A stretch of DNA of 7,792 nt from NCBI GenBank assembly GCA_050329415.1, contig JBHJOS010000001.1, positions 1 through 7,792 of the forward strand, given 5' to 3'. Within the stretch, counting starts at the first letter, position 1, and the number at the start of each line of letters is the position of its first letter. The notes beneath the pieces were generated by a model, which worked only from the letters and a program-made list of their open reading frames with translations, was not told the DNA's origin and did not search any database. Of the stretch, positions 1 to 7,310 are shown in pieces. This stretch comes from JANNOG01 sp050329415. Its GTDB lineage: Bacteria; Actinomycetota; Actinomycetes; Actinomycetales; JBBAYJ01. Made by a program: the position numbers and the translations under genes.

Positions 1-3000
1 GACCCAAAGGCGTCCAGATCTCCCACGGCAACGTCCTGCGCCTCTTCACCACCACCCAGGACCACTTCACCTTCGGCCCCCACGACACCTGGACCATGTT
101 CCACTCCTTCGCCTTCGACGTGTCGGTCTGGGAGATGTGGGGGGCCCTGCTCCACGGCGGGCGGCTGGTCGTCGTCGAACACGACGTCGCCAAGGACCCC
201 ACCGCTTTCCGCGAACTCCTGAAGGCCGAGCGGGTGAGCGTGCTGTGCCAGACCCCGACGGCCTTCAACCAGCTCGTCGCCGAGGACGCCGGGCGGGCCG
301 ACCGGCTGCCGCTGAGGTACGTGATCCTGGCCGGCGAGGCGCTGCGCTTCCCCGACCTGAGGCCGTGGGCGACCCGTTACGGGGACGACGAGCCGCAGCT
401 CATCAACATGTACGGGCCCACCGAAACCACCGTCTACGCGTCCTACCGGCGGGTCCGGCGGCATGACCTCGACGACCCCCGCTCCATCATCGGCCTCCCC
501 CTGCCCGACCTCGCCTTCCACGTCGTCGATGACACCCTCACCCCCCAGCCCCCCGGCACCCCTGGCGAACTCCTCGTCACCGGACCCGGGGTCAGCCACG
601 GCGGCTACCTGGGCAGCGGGCGGCTCAACCGCGCCCGGTTCGTGACGGGCCCGAGGGGCGAGCGCGCCTACCGCACGGGGGACATCGTGGTGCAGACGCC
701 CGAGGGCGAGTTCGAGTACCGCGGCCGCAACGACGACCAGGTCAAGATCCGTGGCTATCGGGTCGAGCTCGGAGAGGTGGAGAGCGCCCTGCGCGCGCTC
801 GACGACGTAGCCGGTGGCGCCGTCGTCGCCCGCGACCTGCCGGAGGTGGGGCGGACGCTGGTGGCCTACGTGGTGCCGCGCGGCGGGGAGGAGGTGGACG
901 CCGTGTCGCTGCGCCGCCGGCTCGCCCGGACCCTGCCGGACTACATGGTCCCGGGCGCCGTGGTGCCGGTCGACCGGCTGCCGCTGACCCAGAACGGGAA
1001 GCTCGACCGGAACGCCCTGCCGGATCCCCGGCCGGCATCGGACGCACCGGCGCGGTCCCCCGAGTCGCGCCCGCAGGACGCCACCGAGGAGCGGGTCGCC
1101 CGGATGGTCGCCGACCTGCTGGGCGTGGACTCCGTCGACCCCGTCACCGACTTCTTCGAGCTTGGCGGCCACTCCCTGCTGGCCACCCGCCTCGTCGGCC
1201 GCGTTCAGTCGGAGTTCGGCGTCGACGTCCCGCTGCGGGTCTTCCTCCGCGAGCCCACCGTCCGCGCGCTCACAGCGACGGTGCGCGGCGCGGACGCCGG
1301 CGGGACCCGGTCCGGCGGGCTGCGGCTGCTCCGCGCGCCGGACGGCGTCCCCGTCCCGGCGACCGACCCGCAGCGCCGGATGCACTACCTCGCCCAGCTC
1401 GATCCCGGCAGCGGCGCCTACCTGCTGCACCAGGCCCTCCTGCTGCGGGGCCCGCTGGACGTCACCGCCCTGGAGCGGGCGTTCGGCACGGTCGTCGACC
1501 GCCATGCCCCGCTGCGCACCGTGTTCCAGCTCACCGACGACGGGCTGGTGCAGCGCGTGCGTCCCGCCGGCGCGTTCCGGTTGCAGGTCGACCCGGCGGG
1601 CGCCGCGCCCGGGGACGTCCTCACCGAGGTCGGCCGCCTCTCGGAGGCGGAGCTGCGCCGCCCGTTCGACCTGGAGCGCGACGACCTGCTGCGGGTCCGC
1701 CTGTCCCCCGTCGCACCGGACGTGCACGCCCTGCTGGTGACGATGCACCACGCGGTGTCGGACGGCTGGTCGATCAGCGTCCTCGCCGAGGAGGTCCGGG
1801 CCGCCTACGCCCGACTGCGCACTCACCCGCAAGAGCCGGTCCCGGCCGCGGAGCCGGAGGTGACGTTCGCCGACTACGCGTACAGCATGGCGCGCTGGGC
1901 GGCGGGCCCGGACGCGGAGCAGGACCTCGCCTACTGGCAGGAGCGGCTCGCCGGCGTGCCCGTCGTGCACTCCCTCCCGCTCGACCACCCGCGCCCGCCC
2001 GAGGCGACCGGGGCGGGGGGCACTCTCGAACGGACCGTGGACGCCGCACTGGCCGAGGCCGTCCGCCGGCTCGCGGTGTCGCGCGGCGCCACACCGTTCA
2101 TGGTCCTGCTGGCCGCGTTCGCGGTCCTGCTCGCCCGCCGGTCCGGCCGTGACGACGTCGTCGTCGGCATCCCGGTGGCCAACCGGGGCACCCCGGAGCT
2201 GGAGAGCCTGATCGGCATGTTCGTCAACTCCCTGGTCCTGCGCACGCGCGTGGACCGCGATGCCACGTTCCAGGACCTGCTCACCCAGGTGCGGGACCAG
2301 ACCCTGCAGGACCTCGACCACCAGCACGTCCCGCTGGACCTCTTGGTGGAGCGGCTGAACCCGCCCCGCTCGACCGCGCACGCCCCGCTCTTCCAGATCA
2401 TGTTCGCGTACCAGAACACGGAGGTGCCCGCGATCGAGCTGGACGGCGTCGAGGCCACCCTGGTGCGCCAGCCGGAGCAGGACGCCCTCGCCGAACTCAT
2501 GCTGGACGTCTTCGAGATCGGCGGGGGCCTGAGCCTGCGCTGGCACCACAGCACCGACCTCTTCGACCCGTCGTCCGTGGGGTCGCTGGCCGACGAGTAC
2601 GTCGCGCTGCTGCGCCGGGTGGCGGCCGACCCCGCCCTGCCCGTGGGGGAGCTGCTCGGCGCCCGTCCCGCCCCGGCGCAGCGCCCGCCGGTGCTGAGGC
2701 TGCGCAGCGGTGCGGCGCCGGTGGTGGCCGCCCTGCCGGGCGTGCTCGGCCTGGACACGTCGTTCGCCCAGGTCGCCGGGCACATCGACCGCACGGTGCA
2801 CGCCGTGGCCACCCGGCACGTCCACGCCGCCCTGGGCCGGAGCGACGGCACCGTCGTCCCGCTGGCACGCGCGTGCGCCGACGCCGTGGTCGCCGCCGCC
2901 TCCGCCGAGGGCGCGGGATCCCGCGTGCACCTCGTGGGCCACTCCTACGGCGGCGCGCTGGCCGTCCACTTGGCGCACCGGCTGCGGGAGCGGGGGGTCG

Positions 3001-3572
3001 ACGTCGCCGGCATCGTGGTGCTCGACGCGGCGACGCCGGAGGCGTTGCGGCGCACGCGGGGGACGTCGCGCCGGGAGCACCTGCGCGCGTTCCTGGAGAT
3101 CCTCGCCCACACCTTCCCGTCTCTGGCCGCCCACGCCGGCCCGGGGGCGGTCGCGGAGATCGCGGCGACGCCCGAACCGGAGGTGCTGGCCCGGGTCCAG
3201 GAGATGGTCGGCACGGAGGCCGGCGAGCTGCTGCAGGGAGGGGTCGCGGAGGTCTTCGAGTCCTACCTGGCACTGTCCGCGCTCGACTGGCCGCCGGTGC
3301 CCGTCCCCGAGGACGTCCCCGTGCTCCTGGTGGAGGCCGCACGCGAGGCCCGCCTCCCCGAGGACCTGCCGCGTACGGGGTGGCGCGCGCTCGTCGGGGA
3401 GCGCCTGGCCGTGACCACCGTCGACGCCGACCACGAGGGGCTGATGCGCGGCGAGGCGGCGGTGCAGGCCGGCCGGCTCGTGAGCCGGTTCGTGGCGGAG
3501 CACGAACGGGGAGCGGACCGGGCCGGCCGGCCCGCCGGTACCGGCCCGGCAGCCACCGGGACGCGGGCATGA
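1..3572 (+). CDS. Nonribosomal peptide synthetase, C-terminal part (A-PCP-C-TE), 5' end outside window
   Basis: Modular enzyme that activates an amino acid, loads it on a carrier protein, condenses it and releases the peptide. The reading frame is open from base 3, and the first residues (PKGV) are the end of adenylation motif A3, so the ATG at 96 is internal. Counting visible residues from base 3 (1189 aa): A domain about 1-342, with A4 (FDVSVW), A5 (NMYGPTETT), A7 (YRTGD), A8 (around QVKIRGYRVELGEVE) and A10 with Lys333; PCP about 355-425, with LGGHSL and phosphopantetheine Ser391; C domain about 450-880, with HHAVSDG at 582-588 (catalytic second His583), IGMFVNSLVLR and an APLFQ motif; TE about 895-1170, with GHSYGG (Ser981), Asp1008 and His1144 as a complete triad. 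It is a C rather than an epimerization domain, because C5-C7-type motifs are present and EGHGRE is not seen. Only about 15-25 residues separate C from TE, so there is no terminal PCP. The stop overlaps the next gene as ATGA. Domain calls are secure; the product is unknown. Confidence 0.96.
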   Translation, partial: PKGVQISHGNVLRLFTTTQDHFTFGPHDTWTMFHSFAFDVSVWEMWGALLHGGRLVVVEHDVAKDPTAFRELLKAERVSVLCQTPTAFNQLVAEDAGRADRLPLRYVILAGEALRFPDLRPWATRYGDDEPQLINMYGPTETTVYASYRRVRRHDLDDPRSIIGLPLPDLAFHVVDDTLTPQPPGTPGELLVTGPGVSHGGYLGSGRLNRARFVTGPRGERAYRTGDIVVQTPEGEFEYRGRNDDQVKIRGYRVELGEVESALRALDDVAGGAVVARDLPEVGRTLVAYVVPRGGEEVDAVSLRRRLARTLPDYMVPGAVVPVDRLPLTQNGKLDRNALPDPRPASDAPARSPESRPQDATEERVARMVADLLGVDSVDPVTDFFELGGHSLLATRLVGRVQSEFGVDVPLRVFLREPTVRALTATVRGADAGGTRSGGLRLLRAPDGVPVPATDPQRRMHYLAQLDPGSGAYLLHQALLLRGPLDVTALERAFGTVVDRHAPLRTVFQLTDDGLVQRVRPAGAFRLQVDPAGAAPGDVLTEVGRLSEAELRRPFDLERDDLLRVRLSPVAPDVHALLVTMHHAVSDGWSISVLAEEVRAAYARLRTHPQEPVPAAEPEVTFADYAYSMARWAAGPDAEQDLAYWQERLAGVPVVHSLPLDHPRPPEATGAGGTLERTVDAALAEAVRRLAVSRGATPFMVLLAAFAVLLARRSGRDDVVVGIPVANRGTPELESLIGMFVNSLVLRTRVDRDATFQDLLTQVRDQTLQDLDHQHVPLDLLVERLNPPRSTAHAPLFQIMFAYQNTEVPAIELDGVEATLVRQPEQDALAELMLDVFEIGGGLSLRWHHSTDLFDPSSVGSLADEYVALLRRVAADPALPVGELLGARPAPAQRPPVLRLRSGAAPVVAALPGVLGLDTSFAQVAGHIDRTVHAVATRHVHAALGRSDGTVVPLARACADAVVAAASAEGAGSRVHLVGHSYGGALAVHLAHRLRERGVDVAGIVVLDAATPEALRRTRGTSRREHLRAFLEILAHTFPSLAAHAGPGAVAEIAATPEPEVLARVQEMVGTEAGELLQGGVAEVFESYLALSALDWPPVPVPEDVPVLLVEAAREARLPEDLPRTGWRALVGERLAVTTVDADHEGLMRGEAAVQAGRLVSRFVAEHERGADRAGRPAGTGPAATGTRA

Positions 3573-4891
3573 CCGAGCGGGCGGCGCCGGGCCTGGCCCG
3601 CGTCCTCGTCACCGGCGCCGGGATCATGGCGCTGGCCAACTCGCTGTCGATCCCGTTCCTCGGGGTGTTCCTCACCCGAGAACTCGGGCTGGACCCGGCG
3701 ACGACCGGCCTGGTGATCGGCTCGTCGGTGTTCTTCTCCATCGTGGCGGGCCTGCTCGGCGGCACTCTGTCCGACGTCCTGGGCCGCGGGCGCCTCCTGG
3801 TGGCGTCCCTCGTCGCGGTCATCGGCGCCTACGTGGGGTTCTTCCTGAGCGGGGACCTGTGGACGGTCGTCGCGGCCAACGCCCTGATGGCCCTGGGCAG
3901 CAGCACGTTCGCGCCGGTGGCCAAGGCCCTGCTCGGCGACCTGTTGCCGGCGGACCGCCGCCTGACGTGGTTCTCCTACCAGTACTTGGCCATCAACGTC
4001 GGCTTCGCGTCCGGGCCGCTGCTCGGCGCCTGGGTCGGGCTGTCCGGCGGGCGGAACGCCTTCCTCGTCGGCGCCGCGGTGTACGCCGGGTACCTGCTCG
4101 TCCTGTCGTTCGCGCTGGTCTCCGGCCGGGTCTCGACGCGGCGCGGCGCAGCGGCCCCGGCAGTCCCCGCCGCCGTGCCCGAGGCGGTGCCCGAGGCGGT
4201 GCCCGAGGCCGTGCCCGAGGCCGGCGCCCAGGCCGGACGGGAGCGCCGTCCGCACCCGCTGGAAGAGCTGCTCGCGGGGCTGGCCGCCCTCGTGCGCGAC
4301 CGCCGCCTGCTGGCGTTCATCACGGCGGGCCTGCTGATGGAGGCGGTGCACGGCAAGGTGTCCGCGCTGCTCGCCCTGCACCTGGCGACCGGCGTCGAGG
4401 ACGGCACCCGCATCCTCGGCCTCGTCCTGACCACCAACGCGGTGACGGTCGTGCTCGTCCAGATGGTCGTGACCCGCTACATGGCCCGGCGGAACCCGAT
4501 CCTCTCGATCGTCATCGGGGGCGGGCTGATGCTGGCCGGCATGGTCGGCTTCGCCGTCTCCGACAACGCGTGGCACTACGTTGCCGCGATGGTGGTGCTG
4601 TCGGTCGGTGAGACGTTCGTCGTCCCGGCCGAGTTCGCGGTGATCGACCGCATCGCCCCCGAGGGCAAGCGGGGCGCGTACTTCGGCGCACAGACGCTCA
4701 CCTCCCTGGGCGCGTTCCTCGGTCCCGCCACGGGGGGGCTGGTCCTCGCCCAGGTGAGCGGGCAGGCGATGTTCCTCGTCGTCGGGGCCTTCGCCCTTCC
4801 CAGCATGCTGATCTACGGCCTCGCCGGCCGGCGGCTGCCCCCACCGGCCCCGGTGCGGGACGCGGCAGTTCCTGACGAGTCCGGACGATGA
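3569..4891 (+). CDS. MFS transporter (drug/peptide efflux type)
   Basis: Predicted inner-membrane exporter of 440 residues, the usual length for a 12-segment major facilitator. Twelve hydrophobic stretches can be read, six on each side of a hydrophilic central loop at about residues 187-244. The loop between segments 2 and 3 carries the MFS motif A pattern (GGTLSDVLGRGR, i.e. G-x-L-x-D-x-x-G-R-x-R), typical of proton-driven antiporters. The start is ATG at 3569, overlapping the NRPS stop as ATGA. The same frame stays open upstream to 2873, but that part lies inside the NRPS thioesterase and is not membrane-like. No strong ribosome binding site is seen (only a weak GGGA), which fits translational coupling. 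The central loop has a Val-Pro-Glu-Ala repeat (residues 203-218). Position between the NRPS and acylase genes suggests export of the peptide product or self-resistance; the substrate is inferred only from context. The stop overlaps the next start. Confidence 0.93.
   Translation: MTERAAPGLARVLVTGAGIMALANSLSIPFLGVFLTRELGLDPATTGLVIGSSVFFSIVAGLLGGTLSDVLGRGRLLVASLVAVIGAYVGFFLSGDLWTVVAANALMALGSSTFAPVAKALLGDLLPADRRLTWFSYQYLAINVGFASGPLLGAWVGLSGGRNAFLVGAAVYAGYLLVLSFALVSGRVSTRRGAAAPAVPAAVPEAVPEAVPEAVPEAGAQAGRERRPHPLEELLAGLAALVRDRRLLAFITAGLLMEAVHGKVSALLALHLATGVEDGTRILGLVLTTNAVTVVLVQMVVTRYMARRNPILSIVIGGGLMLAGMVGFAVSDNAWHYVAAMVVLSVGETFVVPAEFAVIDRIAPEGKRGAYFGAQTLTSLGAFLGPATGGLVLAQVSGQAMFLVVGAFALPSMLIYGLAGRRLPPPAPVRDAAVPDESGR
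4175..4222 (+). repeat. Four tandem 12-base units in the MFS gene (VPEA x4)
   Basis: Four head-to-tail copies of GTGCCCGAGGCS, in frame, encoding Val-Pro-Glu-Ala four times in the loop between membrane segments 6 and 7. The copies differ only at the last base: the first two end in GCG and the last two in GCC. A degenerate relative (AVPAA) precedes them. Near-identity at DNA level suggests recent expansion by slippage. Confidence 0.9.
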
Positions 4892-7287
4892 GTCCGCGGG
4901 AGCGGCTGCAGGAGACGACCGTCCGGCTCCTGGCGCTGCGGGCCGTCCTCGGCCGGCCGCGCCCGGGCACGCTGCGGCTGGCCGGGCCCCGCTCGCGGGT
5001 GGCGATCCGCCGGGACGGGCGCGGCGTGCCGTGGGTCGAGGCGGACGATCCGGTCGACGTGGCCTTCGGCACCGGCTTCGTCCAGGCCTGCGACCGGCTG
5101 TGGCAAATGGATGTGCTCCGGCGCCGGGCGTCGGGGACGCTGGCCGAGGTCGTCGGGCCGGGGGCCCTGCCCGGCGACGTGCGGGCGCACCGGCTCGCGC
5201 TGGACCGGACGGCCGGGCGCTCCCTGGAGTTGCTGGCCGGGCCCGACCTCGCCGCCCTGTCGGCGTTCGCGGCAGGGGTCCAGGAGGCCGCGGCGATGCT
5301 GCGGCGGCGAGGTGCCCTGCCCGTCGAGTTCGCCGTCCTGGGGTACCGGCCGCGGCCGTGGACGCCCCTGGACTCGGTGCTCATCATCAAGTACCTGGGG
5401 TTCGACCTGGCGACCAACCTGCGCCACGAGGTCTTCCGGGAGCGGCTCGCCGGCGAGCGGCCGCAGTTCGTCCCCGCGTTCGCCGCCCCGCGCTACCCGG
5501 CGGGCGCGCCCGTGACGGTGCGACGACCCGCGGGGCCCACGAGCGCGCCACCCGTCGATCGCCGCACCGCCGGATCGCACCCCGCGGGATCGCGCCCCGC
5601 GGGTTCCCACCCCGCAGGTTCCGACCCCCCAGGATCACGCCCCGTCGCGGCCGGGCACGGGTCGTGGCGGGAGTGGTCCGGGGGCGGGGACGCGCCCGGC
5701 TCCAACGCCTGGGCCCTGGCCGGCACGCGCACCGCCTCCGGGGCGCCGGTGCTCGCCAACGACCCCCACGTCCCCTTCACCACCCCGAGTCTCTGGTACC
5801 AGCTGGGACTGGTGAGCCGGGACGAGGACGCCACCGCCTACGGCGTGGCGGTCCCCGGCCTCCCGGGCCTCATCGCCGGCGCCAACCGGCACCTCGCTTG
5901 GGGGGTCACCAACGCCACCGTGGACACCCAGGACCTGTGCCTGCTGCACGGCGCCGGGGCGCGCCCGACGTGGACCCGCGAGACCGTCGTGGACGTCCGC
6001 GGCGCGCCCGCGGTGACCGTGCAGGCGGCGGGCGGCGAGCGGCACGTGGAGATCGACGACGGTGCGGCCGGGAAGCGCCACGGGTTGTTCTGGAGCGGCC
6101 TGGTGCCGTCGACGGAGATCGCGAGCTGCCTCGGCATGTGGCGCTCCCGCGACTGGGCCGGGCTGCGCGAGCAGCTGCGGGGATTCGGCGCGCCCGTCCT
6201 CAACGTCGTCGTCGCCGCCGCCGACGGGACCATCGCCCTCAAGACCGCCGGAGCCGTCCCCCGGCGGGAGCCGGGCAGCGGCGCCGCGCCCGCGCCGTTC
6301 GACGAGGTGGAGCGCTCGTGGCGCGCCACCATCGCCTTCGAGGACCTCCCCGAGATCGTGAACCCGGCCGGCGGCGTCATCGTCTCCGCCAACCACCGGC
6401 TGCTGCCGGCCGGGACGGCCCCGTTCCTCGGCGAGGACTGGGCGGCGCCCTACCGTGCCGAGCGGATCGAGGAGCTGGTGTCCGGCTCCGGCCCGGTGAC
6501 GCCCGAGGACTGTGCCCGCTGGCAGTGCGACCTCGCCGACCGCCGTGCCGCCCGGGTGCTGCCGACCCTGCTGGCCGCGCTGGACCAGGCACCGCCCGCC
6601 GGCCCGGCTGCCGCCGGGTGCCATCGGTTGCTGCGGGAGTGGGACGGCACCAGCCGGGGGGAGGCCGCCGCCCCGCTCGTCTTCCTCTTCCTCATGCATG
6701 CGCTGGTCGACCGCTGGGTCGCCGGCCCTCTCGGGGCGGACCTCGCGGCCGCCATGCCCGACCTCACTCTCCAGGTCGACGCACTTGTCCTGGACGACGA
6801 GGCGAGGCGGGCCGTGGACCCCGACCCCCTGCCCGTGGCGGCGGCGGCGGCGCTCGCGGAGGCGGCGGACCGGTTGTGCCGGGAGCACGGTGCCGACGCC
6901 GCCCGGTGGCGCTACGACTCGGTGCACCGCATCGACGACGCCCACCCGCTCGCCGGGGTCGGGACGCTGGGACGGACGTTCGGCCGGCCCGCGACACCGG
7001 TCGGCGGCAGCGGGCACACCGTGTGCCTCATGACGCCGGACCGGACGGGCCGGGTGGTGGAGGGCGCCCCGTGGCGGTTCGTCGCCGAGCTGCGCCCGGA
7101 CGGGCCGCTGATCCTGGACGTGCTCCGGCACGGGAGCTCGGGGCTGCCCGGGTCCCCCCACGCGGGCGACCAGACCGGGACCCACCGCCGGGGTCACGTC
7201 CGGCGGGTGAGCCTGTCGCCACCGCGCTCACGACCGCTGGTGCTCGCGCCACGGCGGGGCGGGCGGGGCCCAGGCGCGCCCGGCTGA
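4888..7287 (+). CDS. Penicillin acylase-family Ntn hydrolase (PvdQ/AHL acylase/cephalosporin acylase-like)
   Basis: Amide hydrolase precursor of 799 residues, expected to cleave itself into alpha and beta chains, with the beta N-terminal Ser acting as nucleophile. The alpha region has the family pattern GFVQACDRLWQMDVLRRRASG (about residues 60-80). The beta chain begins at Ser272 in GSNAWALAG, giving 528 residues. His294 (NDPH) is beta 23, as in cephalosporin and AHL acylases, where E. coli penicillin G acylase has Gln. WGVTN (beta 67-71) fits the oxyanion region, and Asn502 in SANHR fits the conserved catalytic Asn. The C-terminal GSSGLPGSPHAGDQ block is also family-typical. No hydrophobic signal peptide is visible, unlike exported members. 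Tandem pentapeptides occupy residues 228-252, just before the cleavage site. The ATG overlaps the transporter stop (ATGA), and the gene ends in tandem TGATGA. Family is secure; the substrate (fatty acyl, aromatic acyl or lactone) cannot be read. By analogy with PvdQ in pyoverdine maturation, it may deacylate the NRPS product. Confidence 0.94.
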   Translation: MSPRERLQETTVRLLALRAVLGRPRPGTLRLAGPRSRVAIRRDGRGVPWVEADDPVDVAFGTGFVQACDRLWQMDVLRRRASGTLAEVVGPGALPGDVRAHRLALDRTAGRSLELLAGPDLAALSAFAAGVQEAAAMLRRRGALPVEFAVLGYRPRPWTPLDSVLIIKYLGFDLATNLRHEVFRERLAGERPQFVPAFAAPRYPAGAPVTVRRPAGPTSAPPVDRRTAGSHPAGSRPAGSHPAGSDPPGSRPVAAGHGSWREWSGGGDAPGSNAWALAGTRTASGAPVLANDPHVPFTTPSLWYQLGLVSRDEDATAYGVAVPGLPGLIAGANRHLAWGVTNATVDTQDLCLLHGAGARPTWTRETVVDVRGAPAVTVQAAGGERHVEIDDGAAGKRHGLFWSGLVPSTEIASCLGMWRSRDWAGLREQLRGFGAPVLNVVVAAADGTIALKTAGAVPRREPGSGAAPAPFDEVERSWRATIAFEDLPEIVNPAGGVIVSANHRLLPAGTAPFLGEDWAAPYRAERIEELVSGSGPVTPEDCARWQCDLADRRAARVLPTLLAALDQAPPAGPAAAGCHRLLREWDGTSRGEAAAPLVFLFLMHALVDRWVAGPLGADLAAAMPDLTLQVDALVLDDEARRAVDPDPLPVAAAAALAEAADRLCREHGADAARWRYDSVHRIDDAHPLAGVGTLGRTFGRPATPVGGSGHTVCLMTPDRTGRVVEGAPWRFVAELRPDGPLILDVLRHGSSGLPGSPHAGDQTGTHRRGHVRRVSLSPPRSRPLVLAPRRGGRGPGAPG
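5569..5643 (+). repeat. Five tandem 15-base units in the acylase gene (AGSxP repeats)
   Basis: Five in-frame 15-base units encode AGSHP, AGSRP, AGSHP, AGSDP and PGSRP (protein residues 228-252). The pattern is Ala/Pro-Gly-Ser-x-Pro with x being His, Arg or Asp. They end 19 residues before the nucleophilic Ser272, in the region that should be the alpha C-terminus or the excised spacer. DNA units are similar but diverged (GGATCG, GGTTCC and GGATCA variants), so the array looks older than the one in the transporter gene. Confidence 0.88.
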
Positions 7288-7300
7288 TGAAGGGTGCGCC
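7273..7300 (+). terminator. Hairpin over the acylase stop, candidate transcription terminator
   Basis: GGCGCGCCC (7273-7281) pairs with GGGTGCGCC (7292-7300) as a 9-base-pair stem with one G-U pair. The 10-base loop contains the tandem stop codons TGATGA. It sits at the end of the operon, between convergent genes. There is no T-run after it, but many high-GC actinomycete terminators lack one. In RNA from the minus strand the G-U becomes an A-C mismatch, so the fold should work better for the plus-strand operon. Terminator function is inferred. Confidence 0.55.
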
Positions 7301-7310
7301 ACGCCAGCCC

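Noticed and set aside
96..98. ATG at 96 as the NRPS start codon
   Set aside because: The frame is open to base 3 and encodes PKGV plus further A-domain sequence typical of the A3-A4 interval, so this Met is internal.
1743..1766. Beta-lactam-forming condensation domain as in nocardicin, suggested by the acylase next door
   Set aside because: That type has an extra His before the HHxxxDG motif; here the residue before it is Met (MHHAVSDG). Penicillin acylase-family membership alone does not imply a beta-lactam product.
1350..2640. C-like domain being an epimerization domain, which would make the ending an ordinary PCP-E-TE
   Set aside because: The region shows IGMFVNSLVLR and the RSTAHAPLFQ block of condensation domains; I do not see the EGHGRE or GYG-type motifs of E domains.
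2873..3568. Upstream in-frame extension of the transporter gene starting at 2873
   Set aside because: The extension is an Arg/Gly/Ala-rich shadow frame inside the NRPS thioesterase; membrane-protein sequence begins only after the ATG at 3569.
2497..7197. Long minus-strand open frames (for example 2497-3822, 3263-4576, 5635-7197) as antisense genes
   Set aside because: They are Arg/Pro/Gly/Ala-rich, have no recognisable motifs, and lie opposite well-supported genes; such frames are expected in very GC-rich coding DNA.
7282..7309. Alternative hairpin GGCTG (7282-7286) with CAGCC (7305-7309)
   Set aside because: Only five base pairs around an 18-base loop, and it competes with the much stronger 9-base-pair stem at 7273-7300.
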